This document shows, in pieces, positions 50,262 to 62,092 of a stretch of 64,000 nucleotides of DNA. The translations under genes were made by a program, and so were the position numbers. This DNA is from Methanolapillus africanus (GTDB lineage: Archaea; Halobacteriota; Methanosarcinia; Methanosarcinales; Methanosarcinaceae). Position 1 is the first letter of the stretch, and every line of letters starts with the position of its first letter. The stretch is taken from positions 46,052 through 110,051 of the forward strand of contig NZ_JAWDKD010000002.1 of the NCBI RefSeq assembly GCF_032714475.1, written 5' to 3'. A model generated the notes under the pieces. The model did no database searches. It was not told where the DNA came from and saw only the letters and a list, made by a program, of their open reading frames with translations.

Positions 50262-50699
50262 TTACCGGAACTGAACCGGCGAAAACCCTTCTTCTTCCGA
50301 CCAAACGCGTTCGGCTTCAAATCCGGTGAGCTCGTACATGAAAACTTCCGTCACCATGAACGCTTTATTTTCCAAACGGACGCAGCCGACGCGCGCGTCC
50401 GACCCTTTGCCGAGACCGGCGTGAATATGAAGAACAGGCGCGCCTTTTTCCCAAAACAAATTGCCGACGCCGACAATTTCATGCGCGTCGTCGTAGCTGA
50501 TCCAAAGTTTATTCGGCGGGCGAACGTTTTCTTTCGGTCCGACGACCAGGTTTCCGGTTTCGACCGCGCCCAAAAGAACAAAATTGGCGATTTTAATTTT
50601 TTCACGAACGGCAACGGTTTTGATTGATTCCAAAATGTCTTCGCCGTGATCAATCCGAATGGTGAAAACGCGGCCGACTTGCCCGACACGGTAATCCAT
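50262..50699 (-). CDS. PPC/DUF296 domain protein
   Basis: This 145-residue single-domain protein of the PPC (DUF296) family, related to the domain of plant AT-hook proteins, starts MDYRVGQVGRVFTIRIDHGE. The motif HIHAGLGKGSDARVGCVRLE contains the conserved His-x-His metal site. The role in archaea is unknown. I choose ATG 50699, which follows GGAGGTTCAAATT; the longer frame to 50864 overlaps the upstream gene. It follows the radical-SAM gene on the same strand. Confidence 0.9.
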   Translation of the reverse strand: MDYRVGQVGRVFTIRIDHGEDILESIKTVAVREKIKIANFVLLGAVETGNLVVGPKENVRPPNKLWISYDDAHEIVGVGNLFWEKGAPVLHIHAGLGKGSDARVGCVRLENKAFMVTEVFMYELTGFEAERVWSEEEGFSPVQFR

Positions 50700-50784
50700 A
50701 ATTTGAACCTCCAACAAAGTGATAAATGAGAAAATGAGAAAATGAGAGAATAACGAAATAAAATCCGTTCTCCGATTTATAATT

Positions 50785-51906
50785 TTATGTCCGCCTCGGC
50801 ATTTTTTTGGCAATGTCCGCCATCCGCGGCAAACAGTGCGCGAAAAACTGTTGGTAAGCCTCACAATAGCAATTCAGTGCGGGAACGCCGCCCGTCACAG
50901 GTTCCCGGTCACGCCGGCAGCCGCCACGGCAAATAAATCCGTAGGCGCATGCTTTGCATTTTTCATGAACAAGACCGGACGGTTCCATAAACCGGACGGA
51001 CGCGTCCGAATTCAACATTTCATAAAAGTTGCCCGTTCGAACGTCGCCGATTTTGTATTCGTCCAGCGCGTAGAAATCACACGGGTAGACGGATCCGTCG
51101 GCTTCGACCACCGGATAACTTTGACAGTGACCGGTCATCGCGCAGTTGTCGGGCGCCTCGCCCATCAGCATGCGAACGTAATTGTCAAACTGGCGGATGG
51201 AATAGTAGTCGCCGGTAATGAAATCATCGTACCACAAATCAAAAATCCGGTTGAGGAACTGACCGTACGAATCGGCGTCTAAAGAATGCGGGTTGCTGCC
51301 GTGCGGTTCGTTCAGATTGTCCATGCAGGCGATGAACTGAATGAAGTGAAAATCATATTTTTTATAGAACTCATAAACGCTGTCCGGGTCGGCGGCGAAC
51401 GGTTTGGTGACGACGCTGAGAATATTGAAATCGGCGCCGTTGCGGGTCAGAATTTCAGCCGCGGAAATACATTTGCCAAACGTCGCGTTGCCGGCAGCGT
51501 CCAACCGGAGCTTGTCGTGCGTTTTTTGGTTTCCGTCAATGGATAAGCCGACCAGGAAACGATTTTGGGCAAAGAATTGAGCCCACTCGTCCGTCATTAG
51601 CGTGCCGTTGGTTTGAATGGAATTGTCAATTTGAATGTGGTGGACGTTGTATTTTTTCTGAAATTCGATCAGTTTTTCATAAAAAGGAAGACCCATGAGC
51701 ATCGGCTCGCCGCCCTGAAACCCGAAAGAACACCAGCCGGTGACTTCGGAGAGGACTTTTTTAACCAAAAGCTCCAAGGTTTCTTCCGTCATCCGTCCGC
51801 GGTTTTTCATTTCGCGGGATTCGGAGACGTCGTTGTAAAAACAATATTCGCAACGCATGTTGCAGTTGCCGGACGCCGGTTTGATGAGTAAAGATAAAGC
51901 TTGCAC
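50785..51906 (-). CDS. SPASM radical SAM enzyme (anaerobic sulfatase-maturase-like)
   Basis: This enzyme of about 373 residues has the radical-SAM motif CNMRCEYCFYNDVS, the GGEPMLMGLPFYEKLI segment, and SPASM Cys clusters (CDFYALDEYKIGDV and CKACAYGFICRGGCRRDREP). The family matures sulfatases by oxidising a Cys or Ser to formylglycine, or modifies other peptides. No sulfatase is in the window, so the substrate is unknown. The start is probably GTG 51906, with GGAGTTTTAATC ahead; an ATG at 51942 is also open. Confidence 0.87.
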   Translation of the reverse strand: MQALSLLIKPASGNCNMRCEYCFYNDVSESREMKNRGRMTEETLELLVKKVLSEVTGWCSFGFQGGEPMLMGLPFYEKLIEFQKKYNVHHIQIDNSIQTNGTLMTDEWAQFFAQNRFLVGLSIDGNQKTHDKLRLDAAGNATFGKCISAAEILTRNGADFNILSVVTKPFAADPDSVYEFYKKYDFHFIQFIACMDNLNEPHGSNPHSLDADSYGQFLNRIFDLWYDDFITGDYYSIRQFDNYVRMLMGEAPDNCAMTGHCQSYPVVEADGSVYPCDFYALDEYKIGDVRTGNFYEMLNSDASVRFMEPSGLVHEKCKACAYGFICRGGCRRDREPVTGGVPALNCYCEAYQQFFAHCLPRMADIAKKMPRRT

Positions 51907-51984
51907 GATTAAAACTCCTGCATGCTTAATGTATTCATTCATTTAAATATTAACGGATGGAAAAAATAGATTTTTTTGAGCGAG

Positions 51985-52014
51985 CGGCGCCGCGCGCGTT
52001 ATGGCGACACATTT
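51985..52014 (+). repeat. GCGCGCGTTA intergenic motif, copy 7
   Basis: The block GCGGCGCCGCGCGCGTTATG is followed by GCGACACATTTT. It lies about 70 bp left of element E and pairs with an inverted copy at 52371-52398. Confidence 0.75.
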
Positions 52015-52084
52015 TCTTTTTGAGTCAATTGACCCGTAGCAATTTCTATTTTTGAGTTCGGAAATTGATGACTGCAACTTCTAA

Positions 52085-52330
52085 TTTTGAGCCAAGCAAA
52101 CCATCCCGCTTAAACAGGCGCGTTTCGCGCCTGTTTAAGCGGATATCGCAGGATGAGAAGGTGCAAACGGAAGATGCAAAAAGGTACCAAGAAAAACCTG
52201 TATTGTTAGAAACGGAAGATGCAAAACGGTACCAAGAAAAAACTGTATTGTTAGAAACAGAAGATGCAAAACGGTACCAAGAAACAACTGTATTGTCAGA
52301 AACGGAAGATGCAAGCTAAAACTAAAAAAT
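52085..52330 (+). mobile_element. Inverted-repeat element, copy E (left end and tandem array)
   Basis: It starts CAAGCAAACCATCCCGC, and its left hairpin pairs CCGCTTAAACAGGCGC with GCGCCTGTTTAAGCGG. Three full 45-bp units follow (about 52171-52308, each with GGTACCAAGAAA..TGTATTGT..GAAACGGAAGATGCAAA). The right hairpin is absent. The reading frame through the units is an artefact. The right edge is approximate. Confidence 0.7.
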
Positions 52331-52370
52331 AGAAAATTGACCTTTCGTTTTTGCCGACTTCTTCAAAAAA

Positions 52371-52398
52371 GTGTCGCTATAACGCGCGCGGCGCCGGT
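52371..52398 (-). repeat. GCGCGCGTTA intergenic motif, copy 8 (reverse)
   Basis: The minus strand reads CGGCGCCGCGCGCGTTATAG, then CGACAC, an inverted copy of the motif at 51985-52014. The two flank element E. Confidence 0.7.
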
Positions 52399-52459
52399 GC
52401 CAACAAAAACAAACACAAACAAAAAGAAAAAGAAAAAGAAAAAGAAAAAAAGAAGGAAA

Positions 52460-52486
52460 TGAAAAATTCATTTCATGAATTTTTCA
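52460..52486 (-). terminator. Terminator hairpin after P-type ATPase gene
   Basis: TGAAAAATTCA pairs with TGAATTTTTCA around five bases. It lies 12 nt past the ATPase stop, with a T-rich tail on the minus strand. Confidence 0.65.
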
Positions 52487-52497
52487 ACATTTTCAAT

Positions 52498-55305
<2,808 letters not shown>

Positions 55306-55314
55306 TTCGGACAC

Positions 55315-55579
55315 ACCGGAATTATTTGTATATTAATAAAGTAGATGTATCTTGAATAAAACCATTATCGGATATAAATATGGTTAATAAAAAAGAAGAA
55401 ACTGTTATCTTTGAAGATATTTTTGATAAAAAAGAAAGTAAGTTCTACGATTGAAAAATAAAAAAAAGACGCTGTTTTTAGAAATAAGATCAGAACGAGA
55501 ACAAATTTCTGATTTGTTTTCAAAAGTTGCTGCCGTAACGCGCGCGCCGGCAACGCAAAAATCAAAAACAAAAAAAGAC
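55315..55579. other. Gene-free spacer between ATPase and ppdK
   Basis: This AT-rich gap holds the ATPase promoter region and one reverse GCGCGCGTTA motif (55528-55556). No gene is seen. Confidence 0.5.
55528..55556 (-). repeat. GCGCGCGTTA intergenic motif, copy 9 (reverse)
   Basis: The minus strand reads GCGTTGCCGGCGCGCGCGTT, then ACGGCAGC. It lies next to the ppdK terminator, with no inverted-repeat element attached. Confidence 0.7.
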
Positions 55580-55609
55580 CAAAGAATCGGCAATAAAACC
55601 GATTCTTTG
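55580..55609 (-). terminator. Terminator hairpin after ppdK
   Basis: CAAAGAATCGG pairs perfectly (11 bp) with CCGATTCTTTG around eight bases; the minus strand continues in T-rich sequence. Confidence 0.75.
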
Positions 55610-55628
55610 AATATTTGAGTAAATGTGT

Positions 55629-58277
55629 TTACTTTTCTTTGGCAATGGTCGCCTGCGCCGCCACCAATCTTGCAATCGGCACACGGTATGGGGAACAGCT
55701 GACATAATTCAGACCGAGCTCATTCGCGAAAATGATGGAGTTGGGCTCGCCGCCGTGTTCGCCGCAAATGCCCATTTTCATATTGGGGCGTGTCTTGCGT
55801 CCTTTTTCAATACCGATTTTCATCAGTTCGCCGACGCCTTCGCGGTCAAGAACCGCAAACGGATCGTCCGCCAAGATGTGGTCTTCGATGTAGAGCGGAA
55901 TGAATTTGGCGACGTCGTCTCGGGAGAAACCGAATGTGGTTTGCGTGAGGTCGTTGGTTCCGAAGGAGAAGAACTCCGCTTCCTTGGCAATTTGATCGGC
56001 CGTCATGACGGCGCGCGGGAGCTCAATCATGGTTCCGACGCTGTAGTCGATTTGGACGCTGCATTCCTTCATGACTTGAGCGGCGACTTCCTGAACGTCT
56101 TTTTTGGTGATTTCAAGTTCGCGGACGTGGCCGACGAGCGGAATCATGAGTTCGGGCTTCACGATGACGCCTTCTTTTTGTAATTCACAGGCGGCTTCGA
56201 TAATGGCGCGGGTTTGCATGTTGTAAATTTCAGGATAGGTGATGCCGAGGCGGCAGCCGCGGTGGCCGAGCATCGGGTTGAGCTCGTGCAGATTGATCAC
56301 GCGGTTGATCACGTTCATCAGCCGGTCGATTTCCTTTTGGGGCGCGCCCTGTTCTTGAAGTTCGCGGATTTTGTCCTGAATTTCATGAACTTTGGGGAGG
56401 AATTCGTGAAGCGGCGGGTCCAAATACCGGATGGTGACCGGTTTTCCGGACATGACTTTAAAGATTTGCTTGAAATCTTCTTTTTGCATCGGCAGAATCT
56501 TTTTCAGATGGATTTCCCGCTCTTCTTTGGATTCGGACATAATCATCGCGCGAACGGCCATGATTCTGGCTTCTTCGAAGAACATGTGTTCGGTCCGGCA
56601 AAGTCCGATGCCTTCTGCGCCGAGATCCAGCGCTTTTTGAGCGTCTTCCGGATTGTCGGCATTGGCGCGAACGCCCAGCGTTCTGATTTCGTCGGCCCAT
56701 TCCAAAAGAACCTCGATTTCTTCGCTGATTTCGGGCTCGATGAGCGGGACTTGTCCCAAAATAACGCAGCCGGTGCTGCCATCAATTGTAATAAAGTCTA
56801 ATTCTTTAATTTCGATGTCGCCGATTCTGAAATTTTTCGCTTCGGCGGAGATCAGTAAATCACCACAGCCGACGACGCAGGGTTTTCCCATGCCGCGTCC
56901 GACGACAGCCGCGTGCGACGTCATGCCGCCGCGAACGGTGAGAACGCCTTCGGAAACGTGCATACCGCCGATGTCTTCGGGGGATGTTTCCGTCCGAACC
57001 AAGATGACACGTTCGCCTTTTTCAACCCAGTATTCGGCGTCTTCGGGTGTGAAGACGACTTTACCGACGGCGGCGCCGGGTGACGCCGGAAGTCCTTTGG
57101 CGACGACTTTTTGCGGCGCTTTGGGGTCGATCATCGGGTGAAGCAGCTGGTCGATTTGAGCCGGGGTAATCCGGGTGACGGCGGTCTTTTTGTCGATGAG
57201 GCCTTCATCCACCATGTCGACGGCGATTTTTGTCGCGGCCGGTGCGGTTCTTTTTCCGCTTCGGGTTTGAAGCATGAAGAGTTGGCCTTCTTGAATGGTA
57301 AATTCAATGTCTTGCATGTCCCGGAAGTGTTTTTCCAGTTTGGTGCAGATGTCGACCAATTGTTTGTAAGCAGCCGGAATGCATTTTTCAAGCGTGCTGA
57401 TTTCAGACGGCGTCCGGATGCCGGCAACGACGTCTTCGCCTTGCGCATTGATGAGGTATTCGCCGAAGAAGCGGTTTTCGCCGGTGGACGGATTTCTGGT
57501 GAATGCGACGCCTGTTCCGGACGTTTCGCCCATATTGCCGTAAACCATGGATTGAACGTTGACGGCGGTGCCCCAGTTGTTCGGAATGTTGTTAATCCGG
57601 CGGTAGATGACGGCGCGTTCGGTGTTCCAGGAATCAAAAACGGCGTCGATCGACATAAAGAGTTGTTTTTCAGGCTCTTGCGGGAAGGCAAAGCCTTTTT
57701 CTTTTAAAACGATTTTTTTGGAGTCTTCAACAATCGCTTTTAAATCGTCGACGGAAAGTTCGGTATCGGAAGAAACATTAGATTTCTTTTTTTGCGCGTC
57801 CAAGATGTGCTCGAATTTGTTGAACTCAATGCCCAAAACAACGTCGCCGAACATGGAAATAAAGCGGCGGTAGCAGTCGTAAGCAAAACGGGCGTTTCCG
57901 GTTTTTTCGGCGAGGCCGAGAACGGATTCGTCATTGAGTCCCAGATTTAAAACAGTGTCCATCATGCCGGGCATGGAAATACGCGCGCCGGAGCGGACGG
58001 AAACGAGAAGCGGGTCTTTTTTGTCGCCGAGTTTCTTTCCGGTGGCTTTTTCTAAACTTAAAACAGCGTCTTTGATTTCTTTTAAAATCGAATCCGGATA
58101 CTTATTTTTCTCAAGATAGATCGTACAGACTTCGGTTGTGATGGTGAATCCGGGGGGAACCGGAATGCCGAGATTTGCCATTTCCGCAAGGTTCGCGCCC
58201 TTGCCGCCGAGCAAATCTTTCATGCTGCTTTTTCCTTCCGTTTGGCCGGCGCCAAATGAATAAACGTATTGAGACAA
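55629..58277 (-). CDS. ppdK: Pyruvate, phosphate dikinase
   Basis: This 882-residue enzyme interconverts pyruvate, ATP and phosphate with PEP, AMP and pyrophosphate. An ATP-grasp N-terminus starts YSFGAGQTEGKSSMKDLLGG. The phosphohistidine domain has GGMTSHAAVVGRGMGKPCVV, and the C-terminal PEP site ends GICGEHGGEPNSI with its catalytic Cys. All expected parts are present. The start is TTG 58277 with GGAGGATAA ahead. It stands alone with its own terminator, and in methanogens serves gluconeogenesis. Confidence 0.96.
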   Translation of the reverse strand: MSQYVYSFGAGQTEGKSSMKDLLGGKGANLAEMANLGIPVPPGFTITTEVCTIYLEKNKYPDSILKEIKDAVLSLEKATGKKLGDKKDPLLVSVRSGARISMPGMMDTVLNLGLNDESVLGLAEKTGNARFAYDCYRRFISMFGDVVLGIEFNKFEHILDAQKKKSNVSSDTELSVDDLKAIVEDSKKIVLKEKGFAFPQEPEKQLFMSIDAVFDSWNTERAVIYRRINNIPNNWGTAVNVQSMVYGNMGETSGTGVAFTRNPSTGENRFFGEYLINAQGEDVVAGIRTPSEISTLEKCIPAAYKQLVDICTKLEKHFRDMQDIEFTIQEGQLFMLQTRSGKRTAPAATKIAVDMVDEGLIDKKTAVTRITPAQIDQLLHPMIDPKAPQKVVAKGLPASPGAAVGKVVFTPEDAEYWVEKGERVILVRTETSPEDIGGMHVSEGVLTVRGGMTSHAAVVGRGMGKPCVVGCGDLLISAEAKNFRIGDIEIKELDFITIDGSTGCVILGQVPLIEPEISEEIEVLLEWADEIRTLGVRANADNPEDAQKALDLGAEGIGLCRTEHMFFEEARIMAVRAMIMSESKEEREIHLKKILPMQKEDFKQIFKVMSGKPVTIRYLDPPLHEFLPKVHEIQDKIRELQEQGAPQKEIDRLMNVINRVINLHELNPMLGHRGCRLGITYPEIYNMQTRAIIEAACELQKEGVIVKPELMIPLVGHVRELEITKKDVQEVAAQVMKECSVQIDYSVGTMIELPRAVMTADQIAKEAEFFSFGTNDLTQTTFGFSRDDVAKFIPLYIEDHILADDPFAVLDREGVGELMKIGIEKGRKTRPNMKMGICGEHGGEPNSIIFANELGLNYVSCSPYRVPIARLVAAQATIAKEK

Positions 58278-58987
58278 AAAATTATCCTCCGATTAAACCG
58301 ATTTTGTGTTTTTGTGAAAACTTAATAAAATGATAAAAATGCCTTGAATAAAAAAGAATTGGTTATTTTAATATTTGTCGATAGAACTGCCATGTGACCT
58401 ATATAAAAAATACCAAACCAAGTAAAAATCAATAAGAGCGGCTGAAACGTCAGAATCCCGAGCAAACCCAGCCGAGTTAACAGAATGGAAAAACGGTATT
58501 TCTCATATATTAAAATGGCGAAATTGGCAAGGTAGTTGGTATAAAATAGATACCTTTTTGAGACCATTCCGAACATGTCAGAGACAAGTCGAATATATTA
58601 TTCGAATTGCATTCTAACAATAGGACGGGACGGAATGAAATTCATAATAAAAAGCTTTCTCAAACAGCCGGTTTTTTGAATGAAAAAGGAAAAGGTTTCC
58701 GAAAAATTTTAAGACCGATTAGATTCGACCCGGTCTTTCAAAAAGAATGACGACATTAATCGTTTTTAAAAAATATTTTGGCGGCAAAATTGAAAATGCA
58801 TATTAATCTTTTCGATAGATTTATATACCAAATATTAGGATATATGTCTATTTGTCTTCATCTTGAGCGAGCGATACTTGAAAGTATACGCAAAAAAAGG
58901 CTTTAAAAGAGCGAAACCAAGTATGAAACAAGAATAGAATACAGATAATCCCATGACATTTTAATATATATAGATTTTGAGGATTTC
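58278..58987. other. Long gap between ppdK and gar1
   Basis: This 710-nt divergent gap should contain the promoters of both genes. I see a weak hairpin AAGACCG/CGGTCTT (about 58710-58738), a TATA-like GATTTATATACC at about 58817-58828, and a hairpin GCGATACTT/AAGTATACGC at about 58870-58890. Together the last two suggest a long structured leader for gar1. A low-complexity 84-codon open frame near 58322-58576 does not look coding. No definite gene is seen. Confidence 0.45.
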
Positions 58988-59242
58988 ATGAAACGACTTG
59001 GAACAGTCACTCACCTGCATGGTCAATCTTGTTTTGTTGTCAAGTACGACGTTGCGGATTCAACAACCCCTTTGTTTGGGATGATGAACGCGCAAGTCAT
59101 TGACAAAAGCGTCAAGCCGATCGGAAAAGTTGTGACGGTATTTGGATCCGAAAAGCAGCCTTACTTCTTGGTTCGTATTTATCGGGAAATGAAAGCGGCG
59201 CAAATCAAAAGTCTGGTCAAAGAGAAAGTCTATATTAAGTAA
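58988..59242 (+). CDS. gar1: H/ACA RNP component Gar1
   Basis: This 84-residue protein is the archaeal Gar1 partner of Cbf5 in tRNA/rRNA pseudouridylation. The segment MKRLGTVTHLHGQSCFVVKY, FGMMNAQVIDKSVKPIGKVV and YFLVRIYREMKAAQIKS are typical. It lies ahead of TFB on the same strand, the common euryarchaeal order. The strong TATATATA at about 58966 is too close to the ATG to be its TATA; the start more likely uses one farther upstream. Confidence 0.9.
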   Translation: MKRLGTVTHLHGQSCFVVKYDVADSTTPLFGMMNAQVIDKSVKPIGKVVTVFGSEKQPYFLVRIYREMKAAQIKSLVKEKVYIK

Positions 59243-59339
59243 AATAATGACTGCGAAATTCGTCGAGGAAAAGCGGATTTCGATATGATGCAACAGATTA
59301 TTGAGAATTTATGAGAACATTTTGATTCTTATGATATTG

Positions 59340-59425
59340 AATTAAATTTATTACTAAATTTATTACTGAATTTATTATCAAATTATTACTGAATTTATTA
59401 TCAAATTATTACTGAATTTTATAAC
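59340..59425. repeat. AT-rich direct repeats before TFB
   Basis: Copies of TTATTACTGAATTTATTATC and shortened forms repeat about five times between gar1 and TFB. I see no coding sense. A simple-sequence origin is likely. Confidence 0.6.
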
Positions 59426-59464
59426 ATTTTGAATAGAGTGATATCGTATACAGATGGTGATGAA

Positions 59465-60472
59465 ATGGTAGAAATTGAAAGAGTCCGATACTCGGACACG
59501 ATTAACAGAGATAAAATTAAAGAGATGATCCGGTCCAAAAAAGAAAAAGAAGTGACCAAGGACACGGAAATCTACTGCTGTCCGGAATGCAGCAGCCAAA
59601 ATTTAGTTCACGATTATGAGCGCGCCGAGTTGGTCTGCGGCGACTGCGGTTTGGTCGTTGACGCCGACTTCGTGGACGAAGGTCCGGAATGGCGTGCCTT
59701 TGACCACGACCAGCGCATGAAACGCTCGCGTGTCGGCGCCCCGATGACGTACACAATTCACGACAAAGGTCTTTCCACCATGATTGACTGGCGCAACCGT
59801 GACTCTTACGGCAAATCGATTTCATCCAAAAACCGTGCGCAACTTTACCGTTTGAGAAAGTGGCAGAGACGCATCCGTGTCAGCAACGCCACGGAACGCA
59901 ACTTGGCATTTGCTTTGTCAGAATTGGACAGAATGGCGTCCGCCCTTGGTCTTCCGAGAACCGTCCGTGAAACCGCGTCCGTCGTTTACAGAAAAGCCGT
60001 TGACAAGAACTTGATTCGCGGACGAAGCATTGAAGGCGTCGCCGCGGCCGCTCTTTACGCCGCCTGCCGCCAGTGCAGCGTCCCAAGAACACTCGACGAA
60101 GTCGAAGAAGTGTCAAGAGTGAGCCGAAAAGAAATCGGACGAACTTACCGTTTCATTTCCAGAGAACTCTCCTTGAAACTCATGCCGACGTCGCCGATTG
60201 ACTACGTCCCGAGATTCTGTTCCGGATTGAATTTGAAAGGCGAAGTGCAAGCGAAAAGCGTTGAGATTCTCCGGCAAGCGTCCGAAAAGGAACTCACCAG
60301 CGGCAGAGGTCCGACCGGTGTTGCCGCAGCGGCAATTTACATTGCGTCCATCCTTTGCGGGGAAAGAAGAACCCAAAGAGAAGTAGCAGATGTGGCCGGT
60401 GTGACGGAAGTGACGATTCGGAACCGCTACAAAGAACTCGCGGAAGAACTCGACATTGAAATTATTTTGTAA
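59465..60472 (+). CDS. tfb: Transcription initiation factor TFB (TFIIB)
   Basis: TFB brings RNA polymerase to TBP-bound promoters. The zinc ribbon CCPECSSQN and CGDCGLVVDADFVDEGPEWR is present, followed by two cyclin-like repeats (RSIEGVAAAALYAACRQCSV, and GRGPTGVAAAAIYIASILCG). I choose ATG 59465, just after GGTGATGAA; the upstream ATG at 59429 would add 12 residues that include the ribosome-binding site. About 335 residues, full length. It is preceded by gar1 as in many euryarchaea. Confidence 0.95.
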   Translation: MVEIERVRYSDTINRDKIKEMIRSKKEKEVTKDTEIYCCPECSSQNLVHDYERAELVCGDCGLVVDADFVDEGPEWRAFDHDQRMKRSRVGAPMTYTIHDKGLSTMIDWRNRDSYGKSISSKNRAQLYRLRKWQRRIRVSNATERNLAFALSELDRMASALGLPRTVRETASVVYRKAVDKNLIRGRSIEGVAAAALYAACRQCSVPRTLDEVEEVSRVSRKEIGRTYRFISRELSLKLMPTSPIDYVPRFCSGLNLKGEVQAKSVEILRQASEKELTSGRGPTGVAAAAIYIASILCGERRTQREVADVAGVTEVTIRNRYKELAEELDIEIIL

Positions 60473-60566
60473 GAAAACGGTTCTTTGAATCGTTTTTCTT
60501 CTTTCTTTTTGTTAATTCTTTCATTTCTTTTTTACTTTTTTTCATTAATTTCTTTTTTTGTTTTTT

Positions 60567-60600
60567 CGGCGGGCGGCATACGCGCGCGTTATGGGGACAC
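60567..60600 (+). repeat. GCGCGCGTTA intergenic motif, copy 10
   Basis: The block GGCGGGCGGCATACGCGCGC is followed by GTTATGGGGACAC. It lies about 45 bp left of element F. Confidence 0.75.
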
Positions 60601-60645
60601 TTTTTCTTCAATTTTTCAAAAATGAGGGGCAATTTTTTGAAGATG

Positions 60646-60971
60646 TCATGCAAACCATCCCGATTAAACAGACGCGTTTCGCGTCTGTTTAATCGGAATC
60701 CGATGAGATGGATTGGGAAATAGAAACAGCAGATGCAAATCGGACCAAGAAACAACTGTATTTTCAGAAACGCAGATGCGATCTGAAATCTAAAAACAGT
60801 CACCCGTAGGTGCAATTTGAAATCTGAAAACAGTCAACAGTAGGTGCAAACTGAAATTGAAAAATAGTGAACTGCAGGTGCAATCTGTACCTAAAAATCA
60901 ATGCATCTTACTGATCGGAATCCGCAAAATACAGACGCAAAGCGTCTGATTTTGCGGGATGGTTTGCTTGA
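60646..60971 (+). mobile_element. Inverted-repeat element, copy F (complete)
   Basis: This 326-bp copy begins TCATGCAAACCATCCCGA and ends GCGGGATGGTTTGCTTGA. The left hairpin pairs CCGATTAAACAGACGC with GCGTCTGTTTAATCGG; compared with copy B (CCGCTTAAAC and GTTTAAGCGG) both arms changed together. The right hairpin is identical to that of B. The interior has single units (AACAACTGTATTTTCAGAAA) and about four GTAGGTGCAAACTGAAAT-like units. No gene is present. Confidence 0.8.
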
Positions 60972-61016
60972 TTTTGAAAAAATGTAATTTTTGCTTTTTG
61001 ATAAAAAATAAAAAAA

Positions 61017-61041
61017 GGCGAATGCAAAAATTACATTCGCC
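61017..61041 (-). terminator. Terminator hairpin after cydB
   Basis: GGCGAATG pairs with CATTCGCC around nine bases, with a T-rich tail on the minus strand. It lies 35 nt past the cydB stop. Confidence 0.65.
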
Positions 61042-61075
61042 TCCGTTTTTGATTTATTGGTTTATTGCTTTTTTG

Positions 61076-62092
61076 TTAGTTGATCTTGTCCTTAAATTTC
61101 GTGTAAGACCAAAGCTGGTAGATAATCACAATCGGAACAAAGACCAATGCGCCGTACAACATCAACGAGAGCGTCAACTGACTGGACGCGGCGTCAAAGA
61201 TGCTGATGCCGTAATCCGGGTTAATTGCCGACTTGAGAATGCACGGGTAAAGCGTGACGACGCCTGTCGCCGCACCGAAGAAAATCGTCCCGAGGTTTGT
61301 CAGGAAGGCGAAAAACGGCCGATCTTTTTTCAAATACCCGAGTGCAATTGTCGCGAGCGCAAAGACGACGGCAATCAGCGGAATCAAATACAAAACCGGA
61401 TAGGCGTTGTAGTTGATTGCGAAATTGTCGGTGTTAAAGAGGCCGAGAATGTAAATCAACGCCACACCGGCTGTTGCGATCGAGAACATTTTGCCCCATT
61501 TTTGCGCGTTGGTCGACAATTCTCCCGCCACTTTGAACGCCAGCCAGTAAGCGCCGGACGTCAGGAAGAGCAGGACGAACAATGCGGCGCCCAACAACGC
61601 ATAGATGTTAAAGAGGCCGAGAAGCGTTCCTGTGTAAACGTAGTTCGCGTCAATCATCAGTCCGCGGAAGAAGTTGGTGAACGCAACGCCGAGAACGGCG
61701 GTGATGATCAAACTGCCGAGGAACCAACCGTATTTGAAAATCTTTTGAAGCGTTTTGTTGTCGTCTTCATAAATCAATTCAATACAGATGCCGCGCAGGA
61801 TGAGGCCGACCAAGAGAAGCATCATCGGGAGATACAAGAAGGTGAACATCTTGGAAAAGATGAGCGGGAAGGCTGCAAACGTGCCGCCGGCGGCGAGAAT
61901 CAGCCAAACCTGGTTGCCGCCCCAAAACGGACCGATCGAGCGGACCATTTGCGACAGTTGGTTGGCGGTTTTCGGCAGGAACGGAGACAAAAGTCCGACG
62001 CCGAGCGCAAAGGAATCGACGACGAGGTAGATTGCCCAAATCACGCACCAAAGAACAAACCAAATGTTGATGAGCAGTGTGTAATCAAGCAT
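61076..62092 (-). CDS. cydB: Cytochrome bd oxidase subunit II (CydB)
   Basis: This 338-residue membrane subunit partners CydA. The start MLDYTLLINIWFVLWCVIWA and the later GGNQVWLILAAGGTFAAFPL are typical of CydB. About eight membrane helices are expected. Its ATG overlaps the stop of cydA by eight bases (ATGCTTGA), so the two are made together. No CydX-like small protein is seen. Confidence 0.94.
   Translation of the reverse strand: MLDYTLLINIWFVLWCVIWAIYLVVDSFALGVGLLSPFLPKTANQLSQMVRSIGPFWGGNQVWLILAAGGTFAAFPLIFSKMFTFLYLPMMLLLVGLILRGICIELIYEDDNKTLQKIFKYGWFLGSLIITAVLGVAFTNFFRGLMIDANYVYTGTLLGLFNIYALLGAALFVLLFLTSGAYWLAFKVAGELSTNAQKWGKMFSIATAGVALIYILGLFNTDNFAINYNAYPVLYLIPLIAVVFALATIALGYLKKDRPFFAFLTNLGTIFFGAATGVVTLYPCILKSAINPDYGISIFDAASSQLTLSLMLYGALVFVPIVIIYQLWSYTKFKDKIN

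Noticed and set aside
50700..50864. Longer N-terminus for the DUF296 protein
   Set aside because: The extension overlaps the radical-SAM gene and lacks family residues, while ATG 50699 has a perfect GGAGGTT site.
52065..52319. 84-codon plus-strand frame with repeated DAKRYQEKTVLLET-like units
   Set aside because: It is the same tandem-unit artefact, inside element E, and begins outside the element with no start signal.
58322..58576. 84-codon hydrophobic frame on the minus strand
   Set aside because: It lies in the AT-rich upstream region of ppdK and is low in complexity, with no ribosome-binding site or family features.
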